Source of the DNA: Bacillus sp. FJAT-22090
GTDB lineage: Bacteria; Bacillota; Bacilli; Bacillales_A; Planococcaceae
Assembly: GCF_001278755.1 (NCBI RefSeq)
Contig: NZ_CP012601.1
Location: forward strand, 1-64,000
Length of the DNA: 64,000 nucleotides
Reading direction: 5' to 3'
The translations under genes and the position numbers were made by a program. Position 1 is the stretch's first letter, and each line of letters begins with the position of its first letter. This document shows, piece by piece, positions 50,440 through 59,629 of this stretch. Below the pieces are notes generated by a model, which saw only the letters and a list, made by a program, of their open reading frames with translations, made no database searches and was not told the DNA's origin.

Positions 50440-50985
50440 TTAAGGTTGGGCTGGAGCCACTAATATCTCATAACCAGCATCTGTTTCTTCAATAAGTGCT
50501 GTTTTAGGTGACTTACTTAAATTTTTTACATAAATTAAATCTATTAAACAAATTCCACAGTGATAAGCTAATAACATAGTAAAATAATGAGCAAACATAG
50601 GAACTAATAAAGCAGCGATGACTAAGGATAGATTAAGAAATATAAACGGTGCTAACAATGAAAAAATAAATCGATTCTTATTAATTGGTTCAATCACACG
50701 CAAATTAACGATTGGCAAAAAGCCATATTGCTTAATAATTAAAAATTTTACTTTTTCTCTATAACGAAAAAGAGGAATATAGTGTAAAAGTTTATGAATT
50801 GGATAGATACTTAAAAATGTAAGTAAGAATACCCAAAAGTAATCATCGGATTTGGTGGAATCGTTAATAATTCCTAACAAAACATATGCGACAGAAAAAA
50901 CAGTTATAACGAGCAAAGAAGATAAAAGAAAAAGTCGATCTAAGCCGTATTGTTTTTTCACATTAATTGTTTTCCAGCAATGCAA
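50440..50985 (-). CDS. DUF3267-like membrane protein with degenerate HExxH
   Basis: A TTG start at 50985 (LHCWKTINVKKQYGLDRLF) follows TAGGAGATG; that opening is typical of DUF3267. About 181 residues with membrane helices at about 25-50, 55-75, 110-135 and 138-155. The zincin motif appears as IHKLLHYI, in which the catalytic Glu of HExxH is Lys. The family tail IEETDAGYEILV is intact. It is probably a non-catalytic relative of a membrane metallopeptidase. It lies directly downstream of hpr. Confidence 0.7.
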   Translation of the reverse strand: MHCWKTINVKKQYGLDRLFLLSSLLVITVFSVAYVLLGIINDSTKSDDYFWVFLLTFLSIYPIHKLLHYIPLFRYREKVKFLIIKQYGFLPIVNLRVIEPINKNRFIFSLLAPFIFLNLSLVIAALLVPMFAHYFTMLLAYHCGICLIDLIYVKNLSKSPKTALIEETDAGYEILVAPAQP

Positions 50986-51076
50986 GTGTATGCATCTCCT
51001 ATACGTAAGTGAATATCTTTCAGATACATACAATACGATGTTTCCATGTAAAAAGCAATAGGGAATATATTAAAAT

Positions 51077-51637
51077 TTATATAGCGCTTTCATCCCTTGA
51101 TGCAATTACATTGTTTGTGAATGTTTCATCAATATTTTTAATAGAACGCTCGAATATTTCCATAAAGTCATCACCATATATATTACGAATGACAGCCATC
51201 ACATCCATAAATTCAGGGAATTTACCATACAGCTCCTTCATCGGTAAAGAACCTTCGATTACAGAGTGGGGTGTATCATGATAATTGTGATACATTTCTT
51301 CTAATAATGTTTTTCCTTTTGGAGTCACATCTACATATGTGTTTCGTTTGTCTGTATCTCTCTTAGAAAAGGAAAGAAGTCCTCGTTCTTCTAGTTTTTT
51401 TGAGAAGTTAAAAGCGGTAGAAACATGCATAACTCCAAATTTTGCTACGTCCGAAATAGTCGCTCCTTCTAAATGATACGATATCCATAGAATATGATGT
51501 TCATTAATATTTAAGTCATAGGGTTTTATCCATATTTGCCAATCTTTTTCTACAGCTTTCCAAAGTGCTTTGGAAAGCTGAGCAATTCGTTGACTATAAA
51601 GCATTGCTTCTTTCATCGTATAAAACTGTTCTGTCAT
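51077..51637 (-). CDS. hpr: Transition-state regulator Hpr (ScoC)
   Basis: The start at 51637 ([20 protein letters not shown]) has AAGAAGGG upstream. About 186 residues, MarR-type winged helix at about 40-110: [40 protein letters not shown], and the wing [17 protein letters not shown], followed by the Hpr-specific C-terminal dimerisation part. It represses protease and sporulation genes during the transition phase in B. subtilis. The conserved location near prsA, trpP and hit agrees. Confidence 0.95.
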   Translation of the reverse strand: MTEQFYTMKEAMLYSQRIAQLSKALWKAVEKDWQIWIKPYDLNINEHHILWISYHLEGATISDVAKFGVMHVSTAFNFSKKLEERGLLSFSKRDTDKRNTYVDVTPKGKTLLEEMYHNYHDTPHSVIEGSLPMKELYGKFPEFMDVMAVIRNIYGDDFMEIFERSIKNIDETFTNNVIASRDESAI

Positions 51638-51733
51638 GTCCAACCCTTCTTTCTCGATTCTTTTCTTTCGAACATTATAGCAAGAAAGTATGTATGTGGA
51701 AATATAATATTATTCAAAATATAATAATTTTAT

Positions 51734-51789
51734 AAAAAAAGAGAAATGCGTTTAATCATGAAGTTGACTAAATGCATTCCTCTTTTTTT
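51734..51789 (-). terminator. Terminator downstream of yhaH
   Basis: AGAGAAATGCGTTTA pairs with TAAATGCATTCCTCT, with A and T tracts on both sides. It abuts the yhaH stop codon. Confidence 0.8.
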
Positions 51790-52162
51790 AATTTACTACC
51801 TTCTCTTTCGGTTTTGGAAGTGTTCTTTCTAATTCTTCAATTGCTTGTTGGATGGAACTAATTTCTGCTTGGAGTTGATGCTGAAGTGGAGTGGTTTCGC
51901 GCTTCCATTCAGTGATATCCTTTTTAAGCCCCTGGATTGTTTCAGGCACTACTTTCTTTGACTCTTTACTTAACCGGCTTATTGAACTTTTTAAATCTTG
52001 TAATTTTATTTTAACTTCCGCAAGCTTGTCCTTATAATCCAGTGAAGTTGTTTTAATGGAAGATCGAAGCTGACTACCTGATTGTGGAGTCGAAAGAAGC
52101 ACGGAAACCGAACCTGCGATTGCACCAGTAGCAATTCCTATTAAAAATTGTGAAACTTTCAT
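51788..52162 (-). CDS. yhaH: YtxH-domain protein YhaH
   Basis: 124 residues: an N-terminal hydrophobic Gly-rich helix (VSQFLIGIATGAIAGSVSVL) with the STPQSGSQLR motif of the YtxH family, then an uninterrupted charged coiled coil. It is membrane-attached with a cytoplasmic or wall-side rod. General-stress-type relatives exist in Bacillus; exact role unknown. AAAGGGGTG precedes the start. Its place beside hpr matches B. subtilis. Confidence 0.85.
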   Translation of the reverse strand: MKVSQFLIGIATGAIAGSVSVLLSTPQSGSQLRSSIKTTSLDYKDKLAEVKIKLQDLKSSISRLSKESKKVVPETIQGLKKDITEWKRETTPLQHQLQAEISSIQQAIEELERTLPKPKEKVVN

Positions 52163-52225
52163 TTCATCACCCCTTTATATGTATTATTCCTTTCCTTACA
52201 ATAATTAAAACATAATTTTCTGTAC

Positions 52226-52256
52226 AAAAAAAGCTTTCCTATTAAAAGGAAAGCTA
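52226..52256 (-). terminator. Terminator of trpP
   Basis: On the minus strand CTTTCCTTTTAATAGGAAAG forms the hairpin and is followed by a T-run. Confidence 0.85.
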
Positions 52257-52267
52257 GTAATAGTAAT

Positions 52268-52792
52268 TTAAGCTGTTAAGGCAGTTTCAAATTTTGAGCG
52301 TTTTATTAACTTTCCAATTATCGGATAAATAATGAAGAATGCAACCGCATTTATAGCCACTGCAGGGAGTACAACTGCTACTAATAAGCCCATAAATGGT
52401 ACATCTGCTCCAATTAGGAAAATCGCACTTGATAAGAAAACTACGCCAGATATTAATGTGCCGATACATGTTAGCACTATAGCAACAGGTAACTTTTTTG
52501 CGTATTTATTGATTAATAGTACTAAACCGAAGAAAACAAACGCTGTTACGCTTTTATCAATCACGTTTGGAATAAATCCTCCTGGGAATGTAGAAAACAA
52601 TCCCGAAATGATTCCAGTAGTAATTCCAAGTAAGAAAACGCTTTTAACCTCTGGAAATAATAATATACTGATAAACATCATTGTTAACATGAAATCTGGT
52701 TTCATCCCACCATTAAATCCTGGGATAACAATATAAAGAACTGCACCTACACCTACTAATAGGGACATTAATACTAAATTTTTTGTATTCAA
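52268..52792 (-). CDS. trpP: Tryptophan transporter TrpP (YhaG)
   Basis: 174 residues from a TTG start, five to six membrane helices. The pattern of ECF-transporter S-component-like Trp permeases is visible: GAVLYIVIPGFNGGMKPDF, FPGGFIPNVIDKSVTAFVFF. It imports tryptophan. In B. subtilis the TRAP protein blocks translation of trpP by binding G/UAG triplets over the ribosome site, and a similar triplet-rich stretch lies just upstream here. Confidence 0.9.
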   Translation of the reverse strand: MNTKNLVLMSLLVGVGAVLYIVIPGFNGGMKPDFMLTMMFISILLFPEVKSVFLLGITTGIISGLFSTFPGGFIPNVIDKSVTAFVFFGLVLLINKYAKKLPVAIVLTCIGTLISGVVFLSSAIFLIGADVPFMGLLVAVVLPAVAINAVAFFIIYPIIGKLIKRSKFETALTA

Positions 52793-52875
52793 TTCTCATC
52801 TCTCCTCAGCTTTTCTAAGCTCTATTTGTAAGATTCCTCTAACGTATCCTCTTGACCGCTAGCAAGTAACTTACC
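52793..52875 (-). promoter_or_regulatory. GAG/UAG-rich leader of trpP
   Basis: On the minus strand the last 80 nt before the TTG start contain about eight G/UAG triplets, three of them (GAGGAG..GAG) forming the ribosome site. TRAP needs such triplets spaced by 2-3 nt; here spacing ranges from 0 to about 9. Regulation by TRAP is plausible but not established. Confidence 0.35.
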
Positions 52876-52910
52876 TAGATTCTAATTCTTTTCGAATCTA
52901 AATGCAACAA

Positions 52911-53336
52911 CTAATTGTTTAGCTTTTCATATACCTCTTTTGCAAAATCTTGGATAATTTCAGGTGAATATGTTTTTTCTTTTGTATTCCATGTTGCACG
53001 GAACCCGTCTGTTTGGTCGTATCTAGGAATGAAGTGTAAATGGAAATGAAATACACTTTGTCCTGCAGGCGCACCGTTATTGTTTAATAGGTTCATTCCT
53101 ACTGGGCCATATGCATCTTTTAAAGCAGAAGCGATTTTAGGAACTACTTTAAATAGATTACTTGCTTCTTCTTCTGATAAATCATACACATTTTCTTTAT
53201 GGTTTTTTGGTATTACAAGTGCATGGCCTTTTGTCAGAGGCATAATATCCATAAAGGCGTAAACATGCTCATCTTCATAAATTTTTGCGCTAGGAATAGA
53301 ACCATCAATTATTTTGCAAAAAATACATTCACTCAT
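52911..53336 (-). CDS. hit: HIT-family protein Hit
   Basis: 141 residues. FCKIIDGSIPSAKIYEDEHV at the start and the triad QSVFHFHLHFIPRY at about 94-107 are typical of bacterial HinT/Hit. It hydrolyses purine nucleoside phosphoramidates or related nucleotides. TAGGAGGTTTTTTC precedes the ATG. Divergent from ecsA, the same order as in B. subtilis. Confidence 0.95.
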   Translation of the reverse strand: MSECIFCKIIDGSIPSAKIYEDEHVYAFMDIMPLTKGHALVIPKNHKENVYDLSEEEASNLFKVVPKIASALKDAYGPVGMNLLNNNGAPAGQSVFHFHLHFIPRYDQTDGFRATWNTKEKTYSPEIIQDFAKEVYEKLNN

Positions 53337-53456
53337 GAAAAAACCTCCTATTCATTCTTACGATGAGTTTACCATATAATATATAGATTGGGGTGGATGA
53401 AAGAAGATTTTTCCTATTAGCTTTGGTAAACTATTTATTAGAGATGAGGTGCAGAA

Positions 53457-54206
53457 ATGACAGTATTAGAAGTAAATAATGTGACAGGCGGCTATACAAG
53501 GAAGCCGGTTTTACATGATCTAACTTTTTCGATTGGTAAAGGAGAATTAGTTGGATTAATTGGATTAAATGGAGCAGGGAAGAGTACAACTATTAAGCAT
53601 ATCATTGGAACAATGAACGCTGCACAAGGTGAGATTCGATTAAACGGAAAAACGATGAAAGAAGACCCAGAAATATACCGTTCTTCTTTTTCTTATATTC
53701 CAGAAACACCTGTGCTATACGATGAACTAACATTAATGGAGCATTTGCAATTGACAGCTATGGCTTACAACTTAGAACCATCTGTATTTGAGGCACGAAA
53801 GGAATCTTTGTTAAAAGAGTTTCGTATGGAAAAAAGGCTTAACTGGTTTCCTTCCCATTTCTCAAAAGGAATGCGTCAAAAAGTTATGATAATGTGTGCT
53901 TTTTTAGTGAGTCCATCATTATATATTATCGATGAACCATTTGTGGGACTAGACCCATTAGGAATACAATCACTCCTAGATCAAATGAAAGCAAGAAAAG
54001 ATGAGGGAGCATCCGTACTTATGTCGACGCATATATTATCTACTGCAGAAAGATATTGTGATCGAATTTTACTTTTACACAACGGGAAAATTAGAGCACA
54101 GGGGACAATGGATGATTTGCGGGCTGTTTTTAATATGCCATATGCGACATTAGATGATTTATATATCGAAATGACGAAGGAACAAAACGATGAAAAACTT
54201 GCGTGA
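53457..54206 (+). CDS. ecsA: ABC transporter ATP-binding protein EcsA
   Basis: 249 residues. Walker A GLNGAGKSTTIKH (about 37-49), an unusual signature FSKGMRQKVM, Walker B LYIIDEPFVGLDP, and the switch His in MSTHILSTAERYCD. It is the ATPase of the Ecs transporter, required for secretion, competence and proteolysis of membrane-protein remnants in B. subtilis. GATGAGGTGC precedes the start. It overlaps ecsB by 17 bp. Confidence 0.95.
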   Translation: MTVLEVNNVTGGYTRKPVLHDLTFSIGKGELVGLIGLNGAGKSTTIKHIIGTMNAAQGEIRLNGKTMKEDPEIYRSSFSYIPETPVLYDELTLMEHLQLTAMAYNLEPSVFEARKESLLKEFRMEKRLNWFPSHFSKGMRQKVMIMCAFLVSPSLYIIDEPFVGLDPLGIQSLLDQMKARKDEGASVLMSTHILSTAERYCDRILLLHNGKIRAQGTMDDLRAVFNMPYATLDDLYIEMTKEQNDEKLA

Positions 54207-55386
54207 AGTATGGAATAAACGGTTTGTTTTTTATATAAATGAGTTGCAGAAATACTTAAAGTTTATAGCAACTGGTCATATTGCGGTTGTCTTTGTTTTT
54301 GCAATTGGAGCAGCAGGATATGCCTATAGTGAATGGTTAAAAACAGCCCCAACCGATTTCCCGGCTTTTTTACTCGTAGCTTTTGTATTGAGTTTGTTTT
54401 TAGTGATAAGTCCCCCTGTCACATTAATGAAACATGCCGATGGAGTTTATTTTCTTCCTTTGGAGACAAAACTACCCGATTATTTAAAGCTTGCTTTAAG
54501 ATGGACATACTTTTCAAGTGTCTTTGTTTCTATCGCAGTTTATGTTGTTTCAATTCCTTTGTTAACTAAAATAGGCGGTTTATCTAAAAATGAGATTTTC
54601 TTTTTATTTTTAATTTTACTTGTACTAAAAAACTGGAGCATTCAAGTGGAATTTAATTACCGATGGGCTTCAAATGGTAAGTACGTTTGGATAGATCGTT
54701 TTGTAAGATTTCTTTTAATATTCTCCGTATTTTACTTTCTCATGAGTGGTTATTATATAGTTTCTATTGGAGCAGTTGTAATTGGGGTGATATACCTCAT
54801 AGTTTGGCAAAAGAAAAAGAAAGAGATTGCATATCCATTTGATCATTTTATAGAAGTGGAACAATCCCGAATGATGCGTTTTTATCGATTTGCCAATATG
54901 TTTACTGATGTCCCACATATTAGAGGTAAAAAGAAAAGAAGAAAATGGCTGGATGGCTTTTATAAACTTGCACCATTTGCACAAAAAAATGCTCAGTTAT
55001 ATCTAGTGTTACGTACGTTTATTCGAACAGATGATTATTTTTATTTATGGGTTCGATTGACCTTTTTATCTGTAGTAGGCGCTATTTTTATTCCTTTCCC
55101 AATCGTTGCGATTATTTTCACAGGTGCTTTAGCATTTGCCTCGGTAATTCAGCTAAAACATGCCCTTCTTTCAGGACATGAATTTCGAATGGATTTACTA
55201 TTTCCAATAGATTCGAATGCTAGAAAAATAGCTGTAAATAAGTTGCTTCGCATTATACAATTTGTACAGGCATTATTTGTCTTGTTAGCGATCTTAATTT
55301 TTTCAGAATACACTAACCTCATGCTTTTAGTGCCACTTGCTATATATGTAGTCTCTGAAATAACCCTTCGAATGAGTAAGCAATAA
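54190..55386 (+). CDS. ecsB: ABC transporter membrane subunit EcsB
   Basis: 398 residues, about six to eight membrane segments in two groups separated by a basic loop (HIRGKKKRRKWLDGFYKLAP). It begins KNLREVWNKRFVFYINELQK as in Bacillales EcsB. It pairs with EcsA. The third B. subtilis gene, ecsC, is not present in this window. Confidence 0.92.
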   Translation: MKNLREVWNKRFVFYINELQKYLKFIATGHIAVVFVFAIGAAGYAYSEWLKTAPTDFPAFLLVAFVLSLFLVISPPVTLMKHADGVYFLPLETKLPDYLKLALRWTYFSSVFVSIAVYVVSIPLLTKIGGLSKNEIFFLFLILLVLKNWSIQVEFNYRWASNGKYVWIDRFVRFLLIFSVFYFLMSGYYIVSIGAVVIGVIYLIVWQKKKKEIAYPFDHFIEVEQSRMMRFYRFANMFTDVPHIRGKKKRRKWLDGFYKLAPFAQKNAQLYLVLRTFIRTDDYFYLWVRLTFLSVVGAIFIPFPIVAIIFTGALAFASVIQLKHALLSGHEFRMDLLFPIDSNARKIAVNKLLRIIQFVQALFVLLAILIFSEYTNLMLLVPLAIYVVSEITLRMSKQ

Positions 55387-55527
55387 AAAGAAGGCTGCTG
55401 TAAATGAGACTAATATGTTCGGTTAAAGTGGGGGAAAATAGGAACTATTAAATTTGCGTAAAAAAGAGCAACTGATTGAGTTCGGTTGCTCAGATTATAT
55501 TTATTTAAATGGGATAGAACAGGTTTT

Positions 55528-55590
55528 CCGAAGCTTACCGCTCGTATACAACGGGCGGTCGCTTCTTGAAACCAATAAAATGCTACCTTA
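55528..55590. repeat. Short deletion derivative of the A/B repeat family
   Basis: CCGAAGCTTACCGCTCG matches the left end of copy B (24549-), and CGCTTCTTGAAACCAATAAA matches its right end (to 25205). The two ends are joined with only about ten bases between, so this is a family member lacking the core. The rest of 55387-55619 holds nothing else. Confidence 0.75.
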
Positions 55591-55619
55591 TTATTTTCTA
55601 TGTACTCCGATTTTATTAA

Positions 55620-56372
55620 CTATTTGTTTATTACAAATGTTTCCCAACCGTCATACTCTCCTTTGTATTTTTCCGAAACCTCTACTAAAAGGTCTGTTAC
55701 TTCATTTATTGAAGTAAAATCAACAGAATCAATTCTAGAAATAGAAAGCGAGTATTTTCCTTCTTCACTCATTTCTGTCGATTCTTCCTCTATGGAAAAA
55801 CCTTCTTTTTTAATAGCCTTAATAAAACGTTTTAGTGTTTTAATGTTTTCAAAGTATAGCCAATGTTCAACTTTACGAGGTACTTCCAATGCATCCCCAG
55901 ATTCTTCTAAGGAATCAACTACTTTGCGGTTACCCATATGTTGTTGTTGATATTGATTAGGGTATAAAAAGTCAAAATAAAATTCCCAATTTTCATCCTC
56001 TTCTATATTAAAAATTTCAAATTCATATCCAGTTGGTTTAATAAATTGATCAACAGCCTCTGTTAAATAGTTTTTTTCTTCTTGATTGGAATAGAAAATA
56101 ATATCTCTTATCCCGTCTGTTGTAATTCTACCAATGTTAATAATGTTTTTAAGACTTACAAATTCATTCAAAGAATCTTCCATTTCATTTATTTTCTCAG
56201 CCTCGGATCCAATCGGAAATCCTTCTTCATTCGGCTCTTTTATTTTTAGTCTGACGGCGATAGCCTGACTATATTCTTCCGTGTCTATTTCTTGCCATAC
56301 ATCCATATCTAAAACAAATGAAGCTATTTTCTCATCAATATAGCCAAAGTATATATCCCAATGTTCTGACAT
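55620..56372 (-). CDS. DUF695/RraB-type two-domain protein
   Basis: The start at 56372 (MSEHWDIYFGYIDEKIASF) has TTGGAGGG upstream; longer frames lack one. About 250 residues: an N-terminal DUF695-like domain (EHWDIYFGYIDEKIASFVLD; NIGRITTDGIRDIIFYSN) and a C-terminal RraB-like domain (GNRKVVDSLEESGDALEVPR; VEHWLYFENIKTLKRFI). The DUF695-RraB fusion is known in Firmicutes and often lies in accessory regions, sometimes as toxin immunity. It interrupts the otherwise conserved ecs-yhaA order, so it is probably an insertion. The function is not established. Confidence 0.72.
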   Translation of the reverse strand: MSEHWDIYFGYIDEKIASFVLDMDVWQEIDTEEYSQAIAVRLKIKEPNEEGFPIGSEAEKINEMEDSLNEFVSLKNIINIGRITTDGIRDIIFYSNQEEKNYLTEAVDQFIKPTGYEFEIFNIEEDENWEFYFDFLYPNQYQQQHMGNRKVVDSLEESGDALEVPRKVEHWLYFENIKTLKRFIKAIKKEGFSIEEESTEMSEEGKYSLSISRIDSVDFTSINEVTDLLVEVSEKYKGEYDGWETFVINK

Positions 56373-56587
56373 TATTAAACCCTCCAAATCATTAGTTTCT
56401 CTAAGTAAACAAATATAACAGTGCACTTCTGCTAATTCAACATCTATTAATATAAAATTGTTAGAGTTTCTCATGTAACAGTGATTCTATTCAATTAAAT
56501 TCCGTTAGCTTATCCAATTCGTAACAGTTTAGCTCGGGTTCTAACAAAAACCTTGAAAATCAGATACCATTGATTTAACAACAAAAA

Positions 56588-56632
56588 TGAAGGCATCAAT
56601 TATCTGCTAATTGTGCCTCCATTTATTTTGTG
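56588..56632 (-). terminator. Terminator of yhaA
   Basis: On the minus strand AATGGAGGCACAATTAG pairs with the run up to GATGCCTTCATT, then T residues. Confidence 0.75.
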
Positions 56633-56637
56633 ATTTA

Positions 56638-57804
56638 TTATTTTTGATAATTTATTGCAGCGGTTCCTAACGTTTTAGCTGCGATTAGCATGGCACGTTC
56701 ATCAAAGTCAAACTTTGGACTATGATGTGGGAAGACTTCACCTTGAGGCATAGCCCCCGTGAAGAAAAATGTTCCAGGAATGTTCTCTAAATAATAGCCA
56801 AAATCTTCGCCAATCATGAGGAGCTCAGATTCTTGAACCTTTTCAACTCCGGGAATTTCATTTGCTATAGATGCTAGAAATTCTGTTTCTGATTTATGGT
56901 TAATAACTGGCGGATACCCTCTATCGAAGTTAAATGAGTATGTACAGTCGGCTGTCAGACATGTTCCCTTAATAACACGTTCTAGTTCATTTTCCATCAA
57001 ATCACGAACTTCTGCATTAAAAGTACGCACTGTACCAGCAAGTTTAACAGAATCTGCAATAATATTGAATGCATTTTCGGCTACAAAAGAACCAACTGAT
57101 AGAACAGCAGCTTCTGTTGGATTTACTCTTCTAGAAACTAGCTGTTGCAAATTTACAACTAACTGAGAAGCAACTAAGATTGCATCCTTCGCTTGATGAG
57201 GATTGGCACCATGACCACCCCTACCTTGAATAGTTATATGAAAACGGTCGGCAGCTGCCATAATAGGTCCGGATTTATATTCAATTGTGCCAAGGGGGGT
57301 TAATGACCACAAATGCGTACCGAAAATAACGTCGACACCTTCTAAACAGCCTGCATCAATCATCGGCTTAGCTCCACCCGGCGCATATTCTTCCGCATGT
57401 TGATGGATAAAAACAAATTCACCAGATAATTGGTCTTTCAATTCATTGATTGATCGAGCGAGAATAAGTAGTGTGGCAGTATGTCCATCATGTCCGCAAG
57501 CATGCATTACTCCGGCAACTGTTGATTTGTATGGGACATCCTTTTCATCTTGTATTGGAAGTGCATCAAAGTCAGCGCGTAGTGCAACTGTTTTTCCAGG
57601 AAGTGCACCTTTAACTCTTGCCACAACTCCATTCCCACCTACATTTGCTTGAAAAGGAATTCCTAATTCTGTGTAAAAGTCTTGAATATATTTTGCTGTT
57701 TTTGTTTCTTGAAAGGATACCTCAGGATGCATATGTAAGTAACGGCGAATTGAAACCATATCGTCAAAAGAGTTCTCTAATTTGTTTAATAATTCTGCTG
57801 TCAA
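56638..57804 (-). CDS. yhaA: M20-family amidohydrolase YhaA
   Basis: 388 residues from a TTG start (CGAGGA upstream). M20D peptidase motifs: LHMHPEVSFQETKTAKYIQ, VALRADFDALPIQDEKD, MHACGHDGHTATLL with the metal-binding Cys/His set, HQHAEEYAPGGAKPMIDAG, and the dimerisation-domain RGGHGANPHQAKDAI. It is predicted to hydrolyse N-acyl amino acids or related amides. It sits in the ecs-yhaA-hmoB-hem order known from B. subtilis. Confidence 0.92.
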   Translation of the reverse strand: MTAELLNKLENSFDDMVSIRRYLHMHPEVSFQETKTAKYIQDFYTELGIPFQANVGGNGVVARVKGALPGKTVALRADFDALPIQDEKDVPYKSTVAGVMHACGHDGHTATLLILARSINELKDQLSGEFVFIHQHAEEYAPGGAKPMIDAGCLEGVDVIFGTHLWSLTPLGTIEYKSGPIMAAADRFHITIQGRGGHGANPHQAKDAILVASQLVVNLQQLVSRRVNPTEAAVLSVGSFVAENAFNIIADSVKLAGTVRTFNAEVRDLMENELERVIKGTCLTADCTYSFNFDRGYPPVINHKSETEFLASIANEIPGVEKVQESELLMIGEDFGYYLENIPGTFFFTGAMPQGEVFPHHSPKFDFDERAMLIAAKTLGTAAINYQK

Positions 57805-57847
57805 AATCCTCGCCCCCGTTAATTTCTTTTTGTTATATTATAACAGA

Positions 57848-57880
57848 AAAAAAGAAGCTTTCATCTCAAGCTTCTTCAGG
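57848..57880 (-). terminator. Terminator overlapping the end of hmoB
   Basis: On the minus strand GAAGAAGCTT and AAGCTTCTTT form the stem, then T residues; the hmoB stop codon lies inside the hairpin. Confidence 0.88.
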
Positions 57881-58354
57881 CAATGATTTATAGGTAGATA
57901 CATAAGGGGCACTTGTGAAAATCTTTTGCTTATCTGCTACATGGTCAAAATTTAATGGATTTGATTTTTTCCATACTTCAAAACTGTTTGGTCCAGACCA
58001 TTCTGTTAAAATAATATACGTGTCGGACTTCAAGGGCTTTAGTACACGGAGAGCGATAAAGCCAGGCTCTTTTTCAACTGTTTCAGTTAATTTGGTATAC
58101 TGATATTCAAATATAGGACGTCCTTCATCGGAAAGAGGTATGTGTTGCAAAACGAAATACCCTTTTTCGGAAAACCTACCATAAGACTCTAGAATTTCAT
58201 ATTTACGTGGTACTTGGAAAACAGACTTGCCAGAAGTTTCATGAATCAGAACAGAGTTACCTACACCATGCAAAAGAAACAAATCTTCGTTTGGATGCTT
58301 CTTTTTAATCGAATCCATAAATTCAGGTGTTCCAGATGTTATATAAAAGTTCAT
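57866..58354 (-). CDS. hmoB: Heme-degrading monooxygenase HmoB
   Basis: 162 residues with AAGTGGAGG before the ATG. The C-terminal antibiotic-biosynthesis-monooxygenase (ABM) fold at about 65-155 includes LTETVEKEPGFIALRVLKPL, TYIILTEWSGPNSFEVWKKS and HVADKQKIFTSAPYVSTYK. This matches B. subtilis HmoB (YhgC), an IsdG-type heme oxygenase. Position beside hemE and hemH supports a role in haem balance and iron recovery. It is divergent from hemE. Confidence 0.88.
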   Translation of the reverse strand: MNFYITSGTPEFMDSIKKKHPNEDLFLLHGVGNSVLIHETSGKSVFQVPRKYEILESYGRFSEKGYFVLQHIPLSDEGRPIFEYQYTKLTETVEKEPGFIALRVLKPLKSDTYIILTEWSGPNSFEVWKKSNPLNFDHVADKQKIFTSAPYVSTYKSLPEEA

Positions 58355-58556
58355 ATAATTACCTCCACTTTCTTTATTGATAATACTTTTCCCCTTAAAG
58401 TCAAATTAAAAACTCTATTTCAAAATAAAGACTGGAAATGCAGGACAAATTTATGACAATTACATTATATTTATATACAATAAGCAAGAGAACGTCTATA
58501 GTTGAGACGTATATTGAACAGGGTACAGTTATATAGAAGAAAGGTAGGAAAAGGGA

Positions 58557-59609
58557 ATGTCAACTTTTAATGATACAATACTACGTGCAGCTCGTGGAGA
58601 AGCAGTAGATCACACACCAGTATGGTATATGAGGCAGGCAGGCCGTTCACAACCAGAGTATAGAAAAATTAAAGAAAAATACTCTTTAGAACAGATTACG
58701 CATGAGCCTGAGTTATGTGCCTATGTAACACGTCTTCCAGTAGAAAATTACAATGTGGATGCAGCTATACTATATAAAGATATCGTAACTCCTCTAACTG
58801 GAATTGGAGTAGATGTAAAAATAAAAGCGGGTGTTGGCCCTGTCATTTCGAATCCGATTCGAACTGTGCAAGATGTGTATAATCTTGGGGACCTATCACC
58901 AGAAGATGATGTACCTTTTGTTTTAGAAACGATTAAACTTCTAACAACGGAACAATTAAATGTTCCACTAATCGGATTTGCAGGTGCACCTTTTACATTG
59001 GCAAGTTACATGATTGAAGGTGGCCCTTCGAAAAGTTATAACAAAACGAAAGCATTTATGGTTTCTGAATCTCAAGCATGGTTTGCTCTAATGGACAAGC
59101 TAGCTGATATGATCATTGTTTATATCAAAGCACAAGTCAAAGCCGGAGCTAAAATGATACAAATTTTTGACTCTTGGGTTGGAGCTTTAAACGTAGCAGA
59201 TTATCGTATTTTCATTAAACCAGTAATGACACGTATTTTCAATGAGCTTCGTGAGACAGGTGTTCCTTTAATAACGTTTGGTGTTGGAGCTAGTCACTTA
59301 GCAATGGAATGGCATGATTTGTCGGTGGATGTAGTCGGAATCGACTGGCGTTTATCTATTGAGGAAGCGCGTGCTAAAGGATTAACAAAAACGCTTATGG
59401 GGAACCTAGATCCTTCTTATCTGATTGGTAATTGGGAAGAAATCGAAAAACGTGCAAAAGTTATTGTAGAACAAGGAGTAGCAAATCCAGGACATATCTT
59501 TAATCTTGGACATGGTGTATTTCCAGAAGTAGATCCGGACACGCTGAAGCGCTTAACGACATTAGTACATGAATATAGTAAAGAATTGATTGCAGCAAAA
59601 TCTAACTAA
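58557..59609 (+). CDS. hemE: Uroporphyrinogen decarboxylase
   Basis: 350 residues with the UroD signatures: [20 protein letters not shown] near the start, the catalytic Asp region [35 protein letters not shown], and the C-terminal [14 protein letters not shown]. It converts uroporphyrinogen III to coproporphyrinogen III in the cytoplasm. AGGTAGGAAAAGGG precedes the ATG. It is in an operon with hemH, 20 bp away. The usual third gene hemY is absent downstream. Confidence 0.97.
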   Translation: MSTFNDTILRAARGEAVDHTPVWYMRQAGRSQPEYRKIKEKYSLEQITHEPELCAYVTRLPVENYNVDAAILYKDIVTPLTGIGVDVKIKAGVGPVISNPIRTVQDVYNLGDLSPEDDVPFVLETIKLLTTEQLNVPLIGFAGAPFTLASYMIEGGPSKSYNKTKAFMVSESQAWFALMDKLADMIIVYIKAQVKAGAKMIQIFDSWVGALNVADYRIFIKPVMTRIFNELRETGVPLITFGVGASHLAMEWHDLSVDVVGIDWRLSIEEARAKGLTKTLMGNLDPSYLIGNWEEIEKRAKVIVEQGVANPGHIFNLGHGVFPEVDPDTLKRLTTLVHEYSKELIAAKSN

Positions 59610-59629
59610 ACTATCTTGAGGTGATACGA

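Noticed and set aside
55387-55619. ecsC expected after ecsB
   Set aside because: No EcsC-like frame; only a short repeat fragment is seen.
55454-55717. Plus-strand ORF of 87 aa
   Set aside because: It crosses the repeat fragment and the antisense of the DUF695 gene.
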